A stretch of DNA of 22,589 nucleotides from Thioalkalivibrio sp. (GTDB lineage: Bacteria > Pseudomonadota > Gammaproteobacteria > SpSt-1174). Positions 14,579 through 21,106 of this stretch are shown one piece after another. The notes under the pieces were generated by a model. That model was not told the DNA's origin. It did no database searches and worked only from the letters and a program-made list of their open reading frames with translations. Within the stretch, counting starts at the first letter, position 1; each line of letters starts with the position of its first letter. A program made the position numbers and the translations under genes. The stretch lies in the NCBI GenBank assembly GCA_011046015.1, contig DSBO01000023.1:1-22589 (forward strand), read 5' to 3'.

Positions 14579-15951
14579 TACTGCAACAGCAGGAACAGGG
14601 CGGAATTGCCCCGCTGTATGTTCAGCAGCAGCGCCTTGTCGCCCTCCTTGATCACCTTGCCCATGTCGCCGATCGACTTCACCGGCTGGCGGTTCACGGA
14701 GCGGATCACGTCGCCCGGGCGCAGGCCGTTGCGCTGGGCGCGGCTGCCCTGTTCGACCGCCGCGACCAGCACGCCCTCGATCTTGCCGAACAGCGGCGAG
14801 CCCTCCTTGATCTCCGACAGGGTCGCACCCTCCAGGTGCCGGCTGAAGCGCTGGGCCTCGGCCTGCGTGACCTCCGGCTCTGCGACCCGGGCCACCAGGG
14901 TCCGCTCGCGGCCGTCACGGATCACCCGCATCTTCACCTCGCTGCCGATGCGCAGCAGACCCACGGCATTGCGCATCTCGCTGGCACGATGGATCGGGCG
15001 GTCGTTGACCGATACCACCACGTCACCCGCTTCCAGTCCCGCCTTCTCGGCCGGGGAGCCGGGCTCGACCTGCGCGATCACCGCCCCGCGTGTCTGCTTG
15101 AGGTCGAAGGCCTGGGCGAGGTCCGGTGTGAGATCCTGCACCATCACGCCCAGCCGGCCACGGCGGACCTCACCGGTCTCGATCAGCTGCTCCATGATGC
15201 CGCGTGCCATGTTCACCGGGATGGCGAAGCTGATTCCGATGTTACCGCTGGGACCGATGATGGCGGTATTGATGCCGACCAGCTCGCCGCGCAGGTTCAC
15301 CAGCGCACCGCCCGAGTTGCCCGGGTTGATGGAGGCGTCGGTCTGGATGAAGTCCTCGTAGGACTCGATCCCCAGCCCGCTGCGCCCCAGGGCGCTGACG
15401 ATGCCCGAGGTGACGGTCTGGCTCAGGCCAAAGGGATTGCCGATGGCGACCACGAAGTCCCCCACCTGCAGTGCGTCCGAATCGGCCATCACCACCTGCG
15501 TCAGGCCCTCGGCCTCGATCTGGAGCACGGCCACGTCCGCCTCCGGATCGGCACCGATCAGCGTGGCCGGATACTGGCGGCCATCGCGCAGGGTGACGTT
15601 GATCTCCTCGGCACGCTCGATCACGTGCTGGTTGGTGATGATGTAGCCATGCTTCGCATCCACGATCACGCCGGAACCCAGCCCCTGGGTCTGGCGTTCG
15701 CGCGGCTGCTCGGGGACGCCGAAGAAGCGGCGGAAGAAGGGGTCGTTGAACAGCGGGTTCTCGACCGCGGCGCGGCCACGGGTGGCGATCTTCACCACCG
15801 CCGGCGTCACCCGCTCGATCATGGGCGCCAGCGTGGGCAGCTCCTCGCCATCCACCGCCTGCGGCAGTGCACCCCAGGCAGGCGCAACAGCGACAAGACA
15901 GATCACCATCAACGCGGACCATACCGTCCGCAAACGCGCAATCGATTGCAT
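14578..15951 (-). CDS. degQ: Do/DegQ-like periplasmic serine endoprotease
   Basis: A 457-residue HtrA-family protease that should degrade or hold misfolded envelope proteins. It has a signal peptide (basic MQSIARLRTVW, hydrophobic LMVICLVAVAPA, cleavage near AWG). A trypsin-like domain carries the catalytic triad His109 (TNQHVIE), Asp139 (ADVAVLQI) and Ser213 (GNSGGAL). Two PDZ domains follow: one starting near GVMVQDLTPDLAQAF with AGLEAGDVVVSVN, and a second with GLRPGDVIRSVNRQPV. Residues 60-90 correspond to the LA loop (PFFRRFFG). A good Shine-Dalgarno sequence (GAGGT) lies 6 bases before the ATG. DegP, DegQ and MucD cannot be separated by eye; the short LA loop favours DegQ/MucD. It follows the hsp20-cbpA genes on the same strand after 238 bases. 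Confidence 0.93.
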   Translation of the reverse strand: MQSIARLRTVWSALMVICLVAVAPAWGALPQAVDGEELPTLAPMIERVTPAVVKIATRGRAAVENPLFNDPFFRRFFGVPEQPRERQTQGLGSGVIVDAKHGYIITNQHVIERAEEINVTLRDGRQYPATLIGADPEADVAVLQIEAEGLTQVVMADSDALQVGDFVVAIGNPFGLSQTVTSGIVSALGRSGLGIESYEDFIQTDASINPGNSGGALVNLRGELVGINTAIIGPSGNIGISFAIPVNMARGIMEQLIETGEVRRGRLGVMVQDLTPDLAQAFDLKQTRGAVIAQVEPGSPAEKAGLEAGDVVVSVNDRPIHRASEMRNAVGLLRIGSEVKMRVIRDGRERTLVARVAEPEVTQAEAQRFSRHLEGATLSEIKEGSPLFGKIEGVLVAAVEQGSRAQRNGLRPGDVIRSVNRQPVKSIGDMGKVIKEGDKALLLNIQRGNSALFLLLQ

Positions 15952-15983
15952 TTCTTACCTCATCCGAAAGTCATCAGTGCCAA

Positions 15984-16013
15984 CTCGCAGGCGGTTGAAC
16001 GACAGCCTGCGAG
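15984..16013 (-). other. Stem-loop in the leader of the protease gene
   Basis: CTCGCAGGC (15984-15992) and GCCTGCGAG (16005-16013) form a perfect 9-bp stem with a 12-base loop, ending 32 bases upstream of the degQ ATG. A second small repeat, GAGGC/GCCTC, lies at 16017-16032. It could be a terminator for readthrough from the DnaJ gene (no T-run) or a leader structure. Confidence 0.4.
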
Positions 16014-16103
16014 CGCGAGGCGAGGAGGCCTCACCCACGCATCAAAGACGTCTTGCCTGATACGTCGTCGCCGCGCCCGGACAGGCGCCGGACGCGAGGG
16101 GTT

Positions 16104-16128
16104 GAAAAAGGGCAGGACGGCCTTTTCC
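16104..16128 (-). terminator. Possible terminator after the DnaJ-type gene
   Basis: On the minus strand GGAAAAGG and CCCTTTTTC pair (8 bp including one G-T) around a short loop, with the T-run forming the 3' arm and little beyond it. It lies 62 bases after the DnaJ-type stop. It would partly separate that gene from degQ. Confidence 0.35.
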
Positions 16129-16138
16129 CAACACCCAG

Positions 16139-16166
16139 CTAGAACACTGCGCCGCCGTAAAAGTTC
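16139..16166 (-). promoter_or_regulatory. Weak sigma-E-like promoter candidate before degQ
   Basis: The minus strand reads GAACTT (16166-16161), 17 bases, then TCTAG (16143-16139), resembling the sigma-E consensus GAACTT-N16-TCTGA. The degP genes of enterobacteria use such promoters. Against it, the spacer is one base long, the -10 is imperfect, and the terminator-like hairpin at 16104-16128 would lie just downstream. Confidence 0.25.
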
Positions 16167-16189
16167 AATGCGGTCGGCGTATCTGACGA

Positions 16190-17116
16190 TCAGTTCCCAC
16201 CCAGGTGCGCCCGCGGGTCGAAGGGCAGCTCCTTCTGCATGCGTGCGTAGAAATCGCGGTGCGCGTCGGTTTGCGCCGGCGGCGTGACGATCTGCACGAC
16301 CACGTACTGATCGCCGGGGGGAGTGCCCGGCAGGCCGCGCCCCTTGAGCCGCAGCTTCTTGCCCGACTGGCTGCCAGCCGGAATCCTGAGTTCCACCTGC
16401 CCGCCCGGGGTCGGCACCTTGATGGCGGCACCGAGTGCCGCCTCCCAGGGGGCGACCGGCAGCTCGAGCAGGATGTCGCGACCGTCCAGTCGGTAGTAGG
16501 GATGCGGCTCGACATGGAGCGTCAGGTACAGGTCGCCGTTCGGACCGCCGTTCACGCCCGGGCCGCCCTGCCCGGCGAGCCGGATCTGCCCGCCGTCGGT
16601 CATGCCCTTCGGGACCGACAGCTTCAGGGTGCGGCCGCCGGCCAGGCGGATCGTCTTGCTGGCACCGTGATAGAGATCCTCGATACTCACGCGGATGCTC
16701 GCGCGCTGGTCGGCGCCCTTCTGTCGGAACATGCCGCCGGATGCGCCGGCGGTGCGGCGATAGCCGCCGCCGAACAGCGAGTCGAAAAAGTCGCTAAAGC
16801 CGTTGCCGGCAAAACCGCCGCCTGTCGCACGGGTGCCGCCGAAACCGAACATGTCGTCCCAGTCCGGTGGCGGACGGAAATCCTGCCCCTGCTTCCAGTT
16901 CGCGCCGAGCTGGTCGTAGGCGCGGCGCTTTTCCGTGTCCTTGAGCACCTCGTAGGCCTCGTTGACCTCCTTGAAACGGTCCTCGGCATCGGCCTCCTTG
17001 CTCACGTCGGGATGATACTTGCGTGCGAGCTTGCGGTAGGCCTTCTTGATCTCGTCAGCAGAGGCCCCGCGCTCAACACCCAGAATCCGGTAATAGTCCT
17101 TGTACTCCATAGCCAT
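16190..17116 (-). CDS. cbpA: CbpA-type DnaJ-class co-chaperone
   Basis: A 308-residue J-domain protein that should stimulate DnaK ATPase; CbpA homologues also bind curved DNA. The J domain occupies 5-72 with the HPD motif at 35-37 (RKYHPDVSK) and ends in DQLGANW. A Gly/Phe-rich linker (FGFGGTRATGGGFAGNGFSDFF) follows, then two DnaJ C-terminal beta domains (RASIRVSIEDLYHGA through LELPVAPWEAALGA and RLKGRGLPG). There is no cysteine zinc finger, which separates it from DnaJ itself. Length equals E. coli CbpA (306). The second ATG, two codons in (17110), aligns best with the E. coli start MELKDYY; neither has a clear Shine-Dalgarno sequence. It follows hsp20 after 71 bases. No cbpM modulator gene follows it, as one does in E. 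coli. Confidence 0.93.
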   Translation of the reverse strand: MAMEYKDYYRILGVERGASADEIKKAYRKLARKYHPDVSKEADAEDRFKEVNEAYEVLKDTEKRRAYDQLGANWKQGQDFRPPPDWDDMFGFGGTRATGGGFAGNGFSDFFDSLFGGGYRRTAGASGGMFRQKGADQRASIRVSIEDLYHGASKTIRLAGGRTLKLSVPKGMTDGGQIRLAGQGGPGVNGGPNGDLYLTLHVEPHPYYRLDGRDILLELPVAPWEAALGAAIKVPTPGGQVELRIPAGSQSGKKLRLKGRGLPGTPPGDQYVVVQIVTPPAQTDAHRDFYARMQKELPFDPRAHLGGN

Positions 17117-17187
17117 TCACACAACGGTAGCGGCGTCACAGCTTACCACCGCCATGACGCCGCCGGTGTTTTGCGTTGCGGGTTGAA

Positions 17188-17619
17188 TCAGCTCTCGACC
17201 GCGATGCGGCGCGGCTGGACCTTTTCCTGCTTGGGGATGCGCACTTCCAGCACGCCGTGTTCGCTGCGCGCCGTGATCTTCTCGGCATCCGCCGTATCCG
17301 GCAGGCTGAACCGCCGGTAGAAGGAACCGCGCACGCGTTCCACGCGCCGGAAGTTCTCACGCTCCTCGCTGGTCTCGGACTGGCGCTCGCCCCGGATGGT
17401 GAGCACGCCGTGCTCCATGTGCACCTCAATGTCCTTCGGGTCCACGCCCGGGATGTCGGCATAGATCACGTAGGCATCGGGCTCCTCCTTGATGTCCACC
17501 GCCGGGTGCCAGTCGCTGGTCGCCAGCGCGCTCTCGTCAGCCCCGCCGCGCATCATCGAATCCATCTCGCGATGGAACTGGTTCAACAGGCTCCAGGGTT
17601 CGTAACGCATCATCGCCAT
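17188..17619 (-). CDS. Hsp20/alpha-crystallin small heat shock protein
   Basis: A 143-residue ATP-independent holdase that binds unfolding proteins in the cytoplasm. The alpha-crystallin domain runs from about WHPAVDIKEEPDAYVIYADIPGV to ARSEHGVLEVRIPKQE, with the hallmark GVLTIRGER and A-x3-x-GVL motifs. The N-terminal region MMRYEPWSLLNQFHREMDSMM is typical of class A bacterial sHsps. The C-terminal I-x-I motif is only loosely represented (RRIAV). The frame is open to 17808, but the ATG at 17619 follows a strong GGAGGT six bases upstream and a sigma-32 promoter. First gene of the hsp20-cbpA unit. Confidence 0.95.
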   Translation of the reverse strand: MAMMRYEPWSLLNQFHREMDSMMRGGADESALATSDWHPAVDIKEEPDAYVIYADIPGVDPKDIEVHMEHGVLTIRGERQSETSEERENFRRVERVRGSFYRRFSLPDTADAEKITARSEHGVLEVRIPKQEKVQPRRIAVES

Positions 17620-17670
17620 GGTTCCACCTCCAAACTTGAGTTGTTGCGAAAGACGTTTGCGTGCCCCTTT

Positions 17671-17698
17671 ACATAGGGCCGGGCAAACGCATTTCAAG
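17671..17698 (-). promoter_or_regulatory. Sigma-32 heat-shock promoter of hsp20
   Basis: The minus strand reads CTTGAAA (17698-17692), 13 bases, then CCCTATGT (17678-17671). This matches the RpoH consensus CTTGAAA-N(11-16)-CCCCATnT at all seven -35 bases and seven of eight -10 positions. Expected start near 17664, giving a leader of about 45 bases before the hsp20 ATG. The 7-base inverted repeat CGTTTGC/GCAAACG (17654-17660 and 17683-17689) straddles the -10 and start. Confidence 0.85.
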
Positions 17699-17763
17699 TG
17701 GGGAGGACAGGTGAAGGGCGGTGCGATACGCAGCCCCGCAGCCGGCGCCTGTGTGTGCGCGCC

Positions 17764-17789
17764 AAAAAAATGCCCGCCATGCGGCGGGC
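17764..17789 (-). terminator. Intrinsic terminator of the BON-domain gene
   Basis: On the minus strand GCCCGCC (17789-17783) pairs perfectly with GGCGGGC (17778-17772) around a 4-base loop, then A and seven T residues (17770-17764). It is 29 bases past the BON-gene stop. A textbook Rho-independent terminator that separates this gene from the hsp20 promoter. Confidence 0.92.
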
Positions 17790-17818
17790 GAATCTGCCAG
17801 GAGGCCACCGCTGGAGGG

Positions 17819-18520
17819 TTAGCGGGGCCTCACTTCCAATTGGTTGTGCACCGCGTGCACGCCGGGGATGTACCAGCAGTCGTTGCTGGCGATGCGCTTC
17901 TGCTCGGCGCTGTGGACGATGCCGGCCAGGGTCACCTCGGCATTGCGCGTGCGGATGCGGATCTCGTCGGCATTGAGCGACGGCTCCTTGTCCAGCACCA
18001 GGCGCACGGCGTCGGAGATTTCGTCATCGGTCTCCATCTCCGCCGGCTCCACGTGCAGCAAGTTGAGCACGTCGCAGCAACCGGCCACCCACCAGGCGAT
18101 GACCTCGGCCAGGCGTCGGTGCGAGAGGCTATTCACCCAGCCGAGCAGTACCACCCGGTTGCCGTCGACCTTCACCTGGATCTTGCCACGCGGACTGGCG
18201 CTCTCGCGGCGCTCGCCGTTGGAGATATCCATCTCGGCGAATGCCGGCTCCTGCATGAGGGCGGAGAGCACGCCGTTGAGCAGGGCCTTGCCCTCACGGC
18301 GCTCACCCGGCGTCAGGCGCAGACCGTCCTCGACCGGCAGGTCGCCTGCCAGGCGGCGCGCGATGAGCAGGGCCTTGCGTTTGGCCTCGATGCTGCCGAC
18401 CTCGCCTTCGAGTCTGAGGCTGTCGTTGTGGGTGATGCGGATGGGGTATTCGTGGAGGTTGATTCCGCCATCGCGTTCCATGGCCGCGCGAATGGCGGAG
18501 ACGAGTGTGTCTCGTACCAT
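17819..18520 (-). CDS. Triple BON-domain protein, apparently cytoplasmic
   Basis: A 233-residue protein with three BON-like (OsmY/nodulation) alpha-beta repeats: about 1-68 (VRDTLVSAIRAAM, then LRLEGEVGSIEAKRKALLIARRL), 78-158 (LLNGVLSALMQEPAF, then VVLLGWVNSLSHRRLAEVI) and 164-231 (ISDAVRLVLDKEPSL, then VTLAGIVHSAEQKRIA). BON domains are thought to bind membranes or other ligands. OsmY is periplasmic, but this protein shows no signal peptide from either possible start. The frame is open to 18607, but the ATG at 18520 has GGGAG spaced properly. It ends in a strong terminator and is transcribed separately from hsp20. A stress role is inferred only from its neighbours. Confidence 0.8.
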   Translation of the reverse strand: MVRDTLVSAIRAAMERDGGINLHEYPIRITHNDSLRLEGEVGSIEAKRKALLIARRLAGDLPVEDGLRLTPGERREGKALLNGVLSALMQEPAFAEMDISNGERRESASPRGKIQVKVDGNRVVLLGWVNSLSHRRLAEVIAWWVAGCCDVLNLLHVEPAEMETDDEISDAVRLVLDKEPSLNADEIRIRTRNAEVTLAGIVHSAEQKRIASNDCWYIPGVHAVHNQLEVRPR

Positions 18521-18613
18521 AGGGATCTCCCTCTTGGTGCCGATGAACCGGTCAGCGAAGACACTCACTGGCCACCTGCGGCCTGCTGCGTGTGACCCAG
18601 GCCGCAATTCCTG

Positions 18614-18641
18614 ATACTAGCCCATCTGGGAGAGCTTTCAG
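18614..18641 (-). promoter_or_regulatory. Possible promoter of the BON-domain gene
   Basis: The minus strand has CTGAAA (18641-18636), 16 bases, then TAGTAT (18619-18614), each matching the sigma-70 consensus at four of six. It is about 95 bases before the preferred ATG. A small CCCA/TGGG inverted repeat lies in the spacer. Confidence 0.35.
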
Positions 18642-18681
18642 GCGCCGATAAAAACCGTCGAACAATCAGGCAGATAGGATT

Positions 18682-18701
18682 TCGAAGAGGATCGGCTTCG
18701 A
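18682..18701 (-). terminator. Possible terminator after yicC
   Basis: TCGAAG (18682-18687) and CTTCGA (18696-18701) form an inverted repeat directly next to the yicC stop. On the minus strand it is followed by AATCCTATC and no T-run. A weak candidate for the yicC 3' end. Confidence 0.3.
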
Positions 18702-19568
18702 CTACTCGATGTTCTGCACCTGCTCGCGCATCTGCTCGATCAGCACCTTGAGCTCGACCGCGGCCTGGGTGGTCTGCGTATCGTTGGCCTTGGAGCCCAG
18801 GGTGTTGGCCTCACGGTTGAACTCCTGCATGAGGAAATCCAGGCGCCGGCCGACCGGCTCGTCGCGCCTGAGGGTGGCGGCCAGTTCCTTGAGATGGGAG
18901 TCCAGCCGGTCGAGCTCCTCGTCGACGTCCAGGCGCTGGGCGATGATGGCCAGCTCCTGTTCCAGCCGGCCCGGGTCCGCCTCCACCCCGAGGTCCTGGA
19001 TGCGGGCAAACAGCTTGTCGCGCACGCCCTGCATCACCTCGACGCGGCGCGCGCGCACGTCGGCCACGATCCCGCCGATTGCCGCGGCCCGCTCCTCGAT
19101 GATGGCCTGCAGCCGGGCACCCTCGTGCTCGCGGCTCTCCACCAGTTCGTCCAGCGCCCGGTCCAGCAGCGCCAGCGCCGCTTCGCGCACGGGCTCCATG
19201 TCGCGCTCGGCCTCGCGGGCCACGCCGGGCCAGCGCAGGATGTCGATGGCCGACTGGCGCTGGGCGTTGCTCATTTCCTTCTCGATGCGCTCACAGGCCT
19301 CGATCACGGCCTGCGCCAGCGCCATGTTCACGTCCACGGTGGAAACCGCCCCGCTGCCGGCCTGATAGCGCAGGCCGCACTCGATCTTGCCGCGACCGAG
19401 TCGGGCCTGCAGCCGCTCGCGCACGGCGTTCTCCAGCGCGCGGAACTCCTCCGGCAGGCGCAGGCCGGGCTCGAGGTAGCGGTGGTTCACCGAGCGGATC
19501 TCCCAGACGAGCGTGCCCCAGTCCCCCTGCGCCTCGCGGCGCGCGAATGCCGTCATGCTGCGTATCAT
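18702..19568 (-). CDS. yicC: YicC/YloC family endoribonuclease
   Basis: A 288-residue cytoplasmic protein of a family shown in E. coli to act as an endoribonuclease affecting small RNA turnover. Conserved blocks seen are the N-terminal MIRSMTAFAR, WEIRSVNHRYLEPGLRLPE, ENAVRERLQARLGRGKIECGL, the central ILRWPGV, and the strongly conserved C-terminal DVDEELDRLDSHLKEL with GRRLDFLMQEFNREANTLGSKAND and the final helix VELKVLIEQMREQVQNIE. The reading frame stays open to 20684 across rph, which is an artefact of GC-rich DNA; the ATG at 19568 starts the conserved sequence and follows AAGGG. Divergent from rph, as in many gammaproteobacteria. Confidence 0.95.
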   Translation of the reverse strand: MIRSMTAFARREAQGDWGTLVWEIRSVNHRYLEPGLRLPEEFRALENAVRERLQARLGRGKIECGLRYQAGSGAVSTVDVNMALAQAVIEACERIEKEMSNAQRQSAIDILRWPGVAREAERDMEPVREAALALLDRALDELVESREHEGARLQAIIEERAAAIGGIVADVRARRVEVMQGVRDKLFARIQDLGVEADPGRLEQELAIIAQRLDVDEELDRLDSHLKELAATLRRDEPVGRRLDFLMQEFNREANTLGSKANDTQTTQAAVELKVLIEQMREQVQNIE

Positions 19569-19600
19569 GTGCTGCCCTTGGATTTTGTTCGTGTCCCGCC

Positions 19601-19609
19601 ATTCTAGAA
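19601..19609 (-). promoter_or_regulatory. Possible -10 of yicC within a palindrome
   Basis: The minus strand reads TAGAAT (19606-19601), a five-of-six -10 match 32 bases before the yicC ATG, overlapping the palindrome TTCTAGAA (19602-19609). No clear -35. Confidence 0.35.
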
Positions 19610-19627
19610 CATTCAGCGGCGCCACCC

Positions 19628-19657
19628 CGCACATCGACCGCGCCCAGCCGGTATAAT
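19628..19657 (+). promoter_or_regulatory. Probable rph promoter
   Basis: A perfect -10 TATAAT (19652-19657) lies 37 bases before the rph ATG. The best -35 is CGCACA (19628-19633) with an 18-base spacer, matching three of six. The rest of the yicC-rph gap is GC-rich, so the -10 stands out. Confidence 0.6.
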
Positions 19658-19694
19658 GCCGCCTCGCCACACCCATTCCGACCAGGAGACAGGC

Positions 19695-20411
19695 ATGAGA
19701 CCCAGCGGCCGCGCACCGGACCAGCTTCGCGAGATCCAGTTCACCCGCAACTACACCCGGCACGCGGAGGGCTCGGTCCTGGTGGAGTTCGGCCACACCA
19801 AGGTGATCTGCACCGCCACGGTGGAAGAGCGGCTGCCACCCTGGCTCAAGGGCAAGGGCCAGGGCTGGGTGACGGCCGAATATGGCATGCTGCCGCGCTC
19901 CACCGGCAGCCGCATGGCCCGCGAGGCGGCCCGCGGCAAGCAGGGCGGGCGCACCCAGGAGATCCAGCGCCTGATCGGCCGGTCGCTGCGCGCCGCCTGC
20001 GACCTCGCCGCCCTGGGCGAGCGCCAGATCACCATCGACTGCGACGTGATCCAGGCCGACGGCGGCACCCGCACCGCCTCCATCAGCGGCGGCTTCGTCG
20101 CCCTCCACGACGCCGTCACCCACCTGATGAAAAAGGGTCAGCTCAAGACCAACCCGCTGCACGGCCTGGTGGCCTCGGTATCGGTGGGCATCCACAACGG
20201 CACCCCGGTGCTGGACCTTGACTACGCCGAGGACTCGAACGCCGAGACCGACATGAACGTGGTGATGAACGACGGCGGTGCCTTCATCGAGGTACAGGGG
20301 ACGGCCGAGGGCCATGCCTTCCGCCGCGACGAACTCGACGCCATGCTGGACCTGGCCGCCGCCGGCATCGACAACATCATCGACCACCAGAAACAGGCGC
20401 TGGGCATTTAG
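19695..20411 (+). CDS. rph: Ribonuclease PH
   Basis: RNase PH is a phosphorolytic 3'-5' exoribonuclease that trims tRNA 3' ends, acting as a hexamer in the cytoplasm. The 238-residue length equals the full-length E. coli enzyme. Visible family blocks are MRPSGRAPDQLREI, GSVLVEFGHTKVICTATVEE, GWVTAEYGMLPRSTGSRM, RTQEIQRLIGRSLRA, the phosphate-site region VIQADGGTRTASISGGFVAL and the C-terminal DMNVVMNDGGAFIEVQGTAEG. The ATG at 19695 is chosen because AGGAGA lies 5 bases upstream and it begins the conserved sequence. The stop codon abuts the ATG of rdgB. Confidence 0.98.
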   Translation: MRPSGRAPDQLREIQFTRNYTRHAEGSVLVEFGHTKVICTATVEERLPPWLKGKGQGWVTAEYGMLPRSTGSRMAREAARGKQGGRTQEIQRLIGRSLRAACDLAALGERQITIDCDVIQADGGTRTASISGGFVALHDAVTHLMKKGQLKTNPLHGLVASVSVGIHNGTPVLDLDYAEDSNAETDMNVVMNDGGAFIEVQGTAEGHAFRRDELDAMLDLAAAGIDNIIDHQKQALGI

Positions 20412-21005
20412 ATGAAGGTCGTCCTGGCCACCGGCAACAAGGGCAAGCTGGCCGAGCTGCGCCACATGCTGGAGGGCAGCGCCTTCCAGGTGCTGCCGCA
20501 GTCCGATTTCGGCGTGCCAGAGGCCGAGGAGACCGGCCTGAGCTTCGTCGAGAACGCCATCCTCAAGGCCCGCCACGCCGCCGCGCACACCGGCCTGCCG
20601 GCAATCGCGGACGACTCGGGCATCGAGGTGGAGGCGCTCAACGGTGCGCCCGGCATCTACTCGGCGCGCTATGCCGGCCGGCATGGCGACAGCCGGGCCA
20701 ACAACGACAAGCTACTGGCGGCCCTGGCGGGCCTGCCGGAGGGCGAGCGCGGGGCGCGCTTCTATTGCGTGATGGTCTTTCTGCGCCACGCGGAGGACCC
20801 CACGCCCGTCATCGCGGAGGGCGCCTGGACGGGGCGCATCCTCGAGGCCCCGCGCGGAGAAGGTGGCTTCGGCTACGACCCGCTGTTCTTCGATCCGGCA
20901 CTGGGCAGGTCCGCTGCCGAACTTGATCCCGCCGAGAAGAACCGCATCAGCCATCGCGCCCGGGCGTTGGCGCAGTTGCGCGCGCGGCTCGTCTCCGACC
21001 AGTGA
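20412..21005 (+). CDS. rdgB: XTP/dITP pyrophosphatase RdgB (HAM1/RdgB)
   Basis: Hydrolyses non-canonical purine triphosphates (dITP, XTP) to monophosphates, keeping them out of DNA and RNA. The 197-residue protein has the family signature VLATGNKGKLAEL at the N-terminus, TGLSFVENAILKAR, the catalytic-acid block ADDSGIEVEALNGAPGIYSARYAG (Asp67/Asp68), and the C-terminal GEGGFGYDPLFFDP and SHRARAL. Size matches E. coli RdgB. It starts on the base right after the rph stop, so the two are translationally coupled. The rph-rdgB-hemW order is familiar from other gammaproteobacteria. Confidence 0.97.
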   Translation: MKVVLATGNKGKLAELRHMLEGSAFQVLPQSDFGVPEAEETGLSFVENAILKARHAAAHTGLPAIADDSGIEVEALNGAPGIYSARYAGRHGDSRANNDKLLAALAGLPEGERGARFYCVMVFLRHAEDPTPVIAEGAWTGRILEAPRGEGGFGYDPLFFDPALGRSAAELDPAEKNRISHRARALAQLRARLVSDQ

Positions 21006-21006
21006 C

Positions 21007-21040
21007 GGCCCGCGCGGGCGGGCGAACCCGCGGGGCCTTT
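21007..21040 (+). terminator. GC-rich terminator-like hairpin after rdgB
   Basis: GGCCC (21007-21011) and CGCGGG (21013-21018) pair with CCCGCG (21027-21032) and GGGCC (21033-21037), an 11-bp stem with one bulged G and an 8-base loop, followed by TTT. It starts two bases after the rdgB stop. Probably a moderate terminator between rdgB and hemW. Confidence 0.5.
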
Positions 21041-21067
21041 AACGGTCCATAGGAGGAACCCGCTAGA

Positions 21068-21106
21068 ATGCCCCCATGCCGCAATTCACCGCCCCCATCC
21101 CCCTGA
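21068..21106 (+). CDS. Possible 12-codon overlapping leader frame before hemW
   Basis: An ATG at 21068 opens a 12-codon frame (MPPCRNSPPPSP, stop 21104-21106) that overlaps the first ten codons of hemW in another frame. The perfect AGGAGG at 21051-21056 is 11 bases from this ATG but 19 bases from the hemW ATG, so it fits the small frame better. It contains a Pro-Pro-Pro triplet, a known ribosome-pausing motif. Translation is unproven, and it may be chance. Confidence 0.2.
   Translation: MPPCRNSPPPSP

Noticed and set aside
14836..16287. A 483-codon plus-strand open frame
   Set aside because: Antisense to the DegQ-like protease and its upstream gap; no family features and no plausible start.
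17620..17664. RNA thermometer in the hsp20 leader
   Set aside because: CTTTC in the leader can pair weakly with GGAGG, but no continuous ROSE or fourU element is present and a sigma-32 promoter already explains heat control.
19569..20684. The 372-codon in-frame N-terminal extension of yicC
   Set aside because: It is antisense to rph and rdgB; the conserved YicC N-terminus MIRSMTAFAR begins at 19568 with a Shine-Dalgarno sequence.
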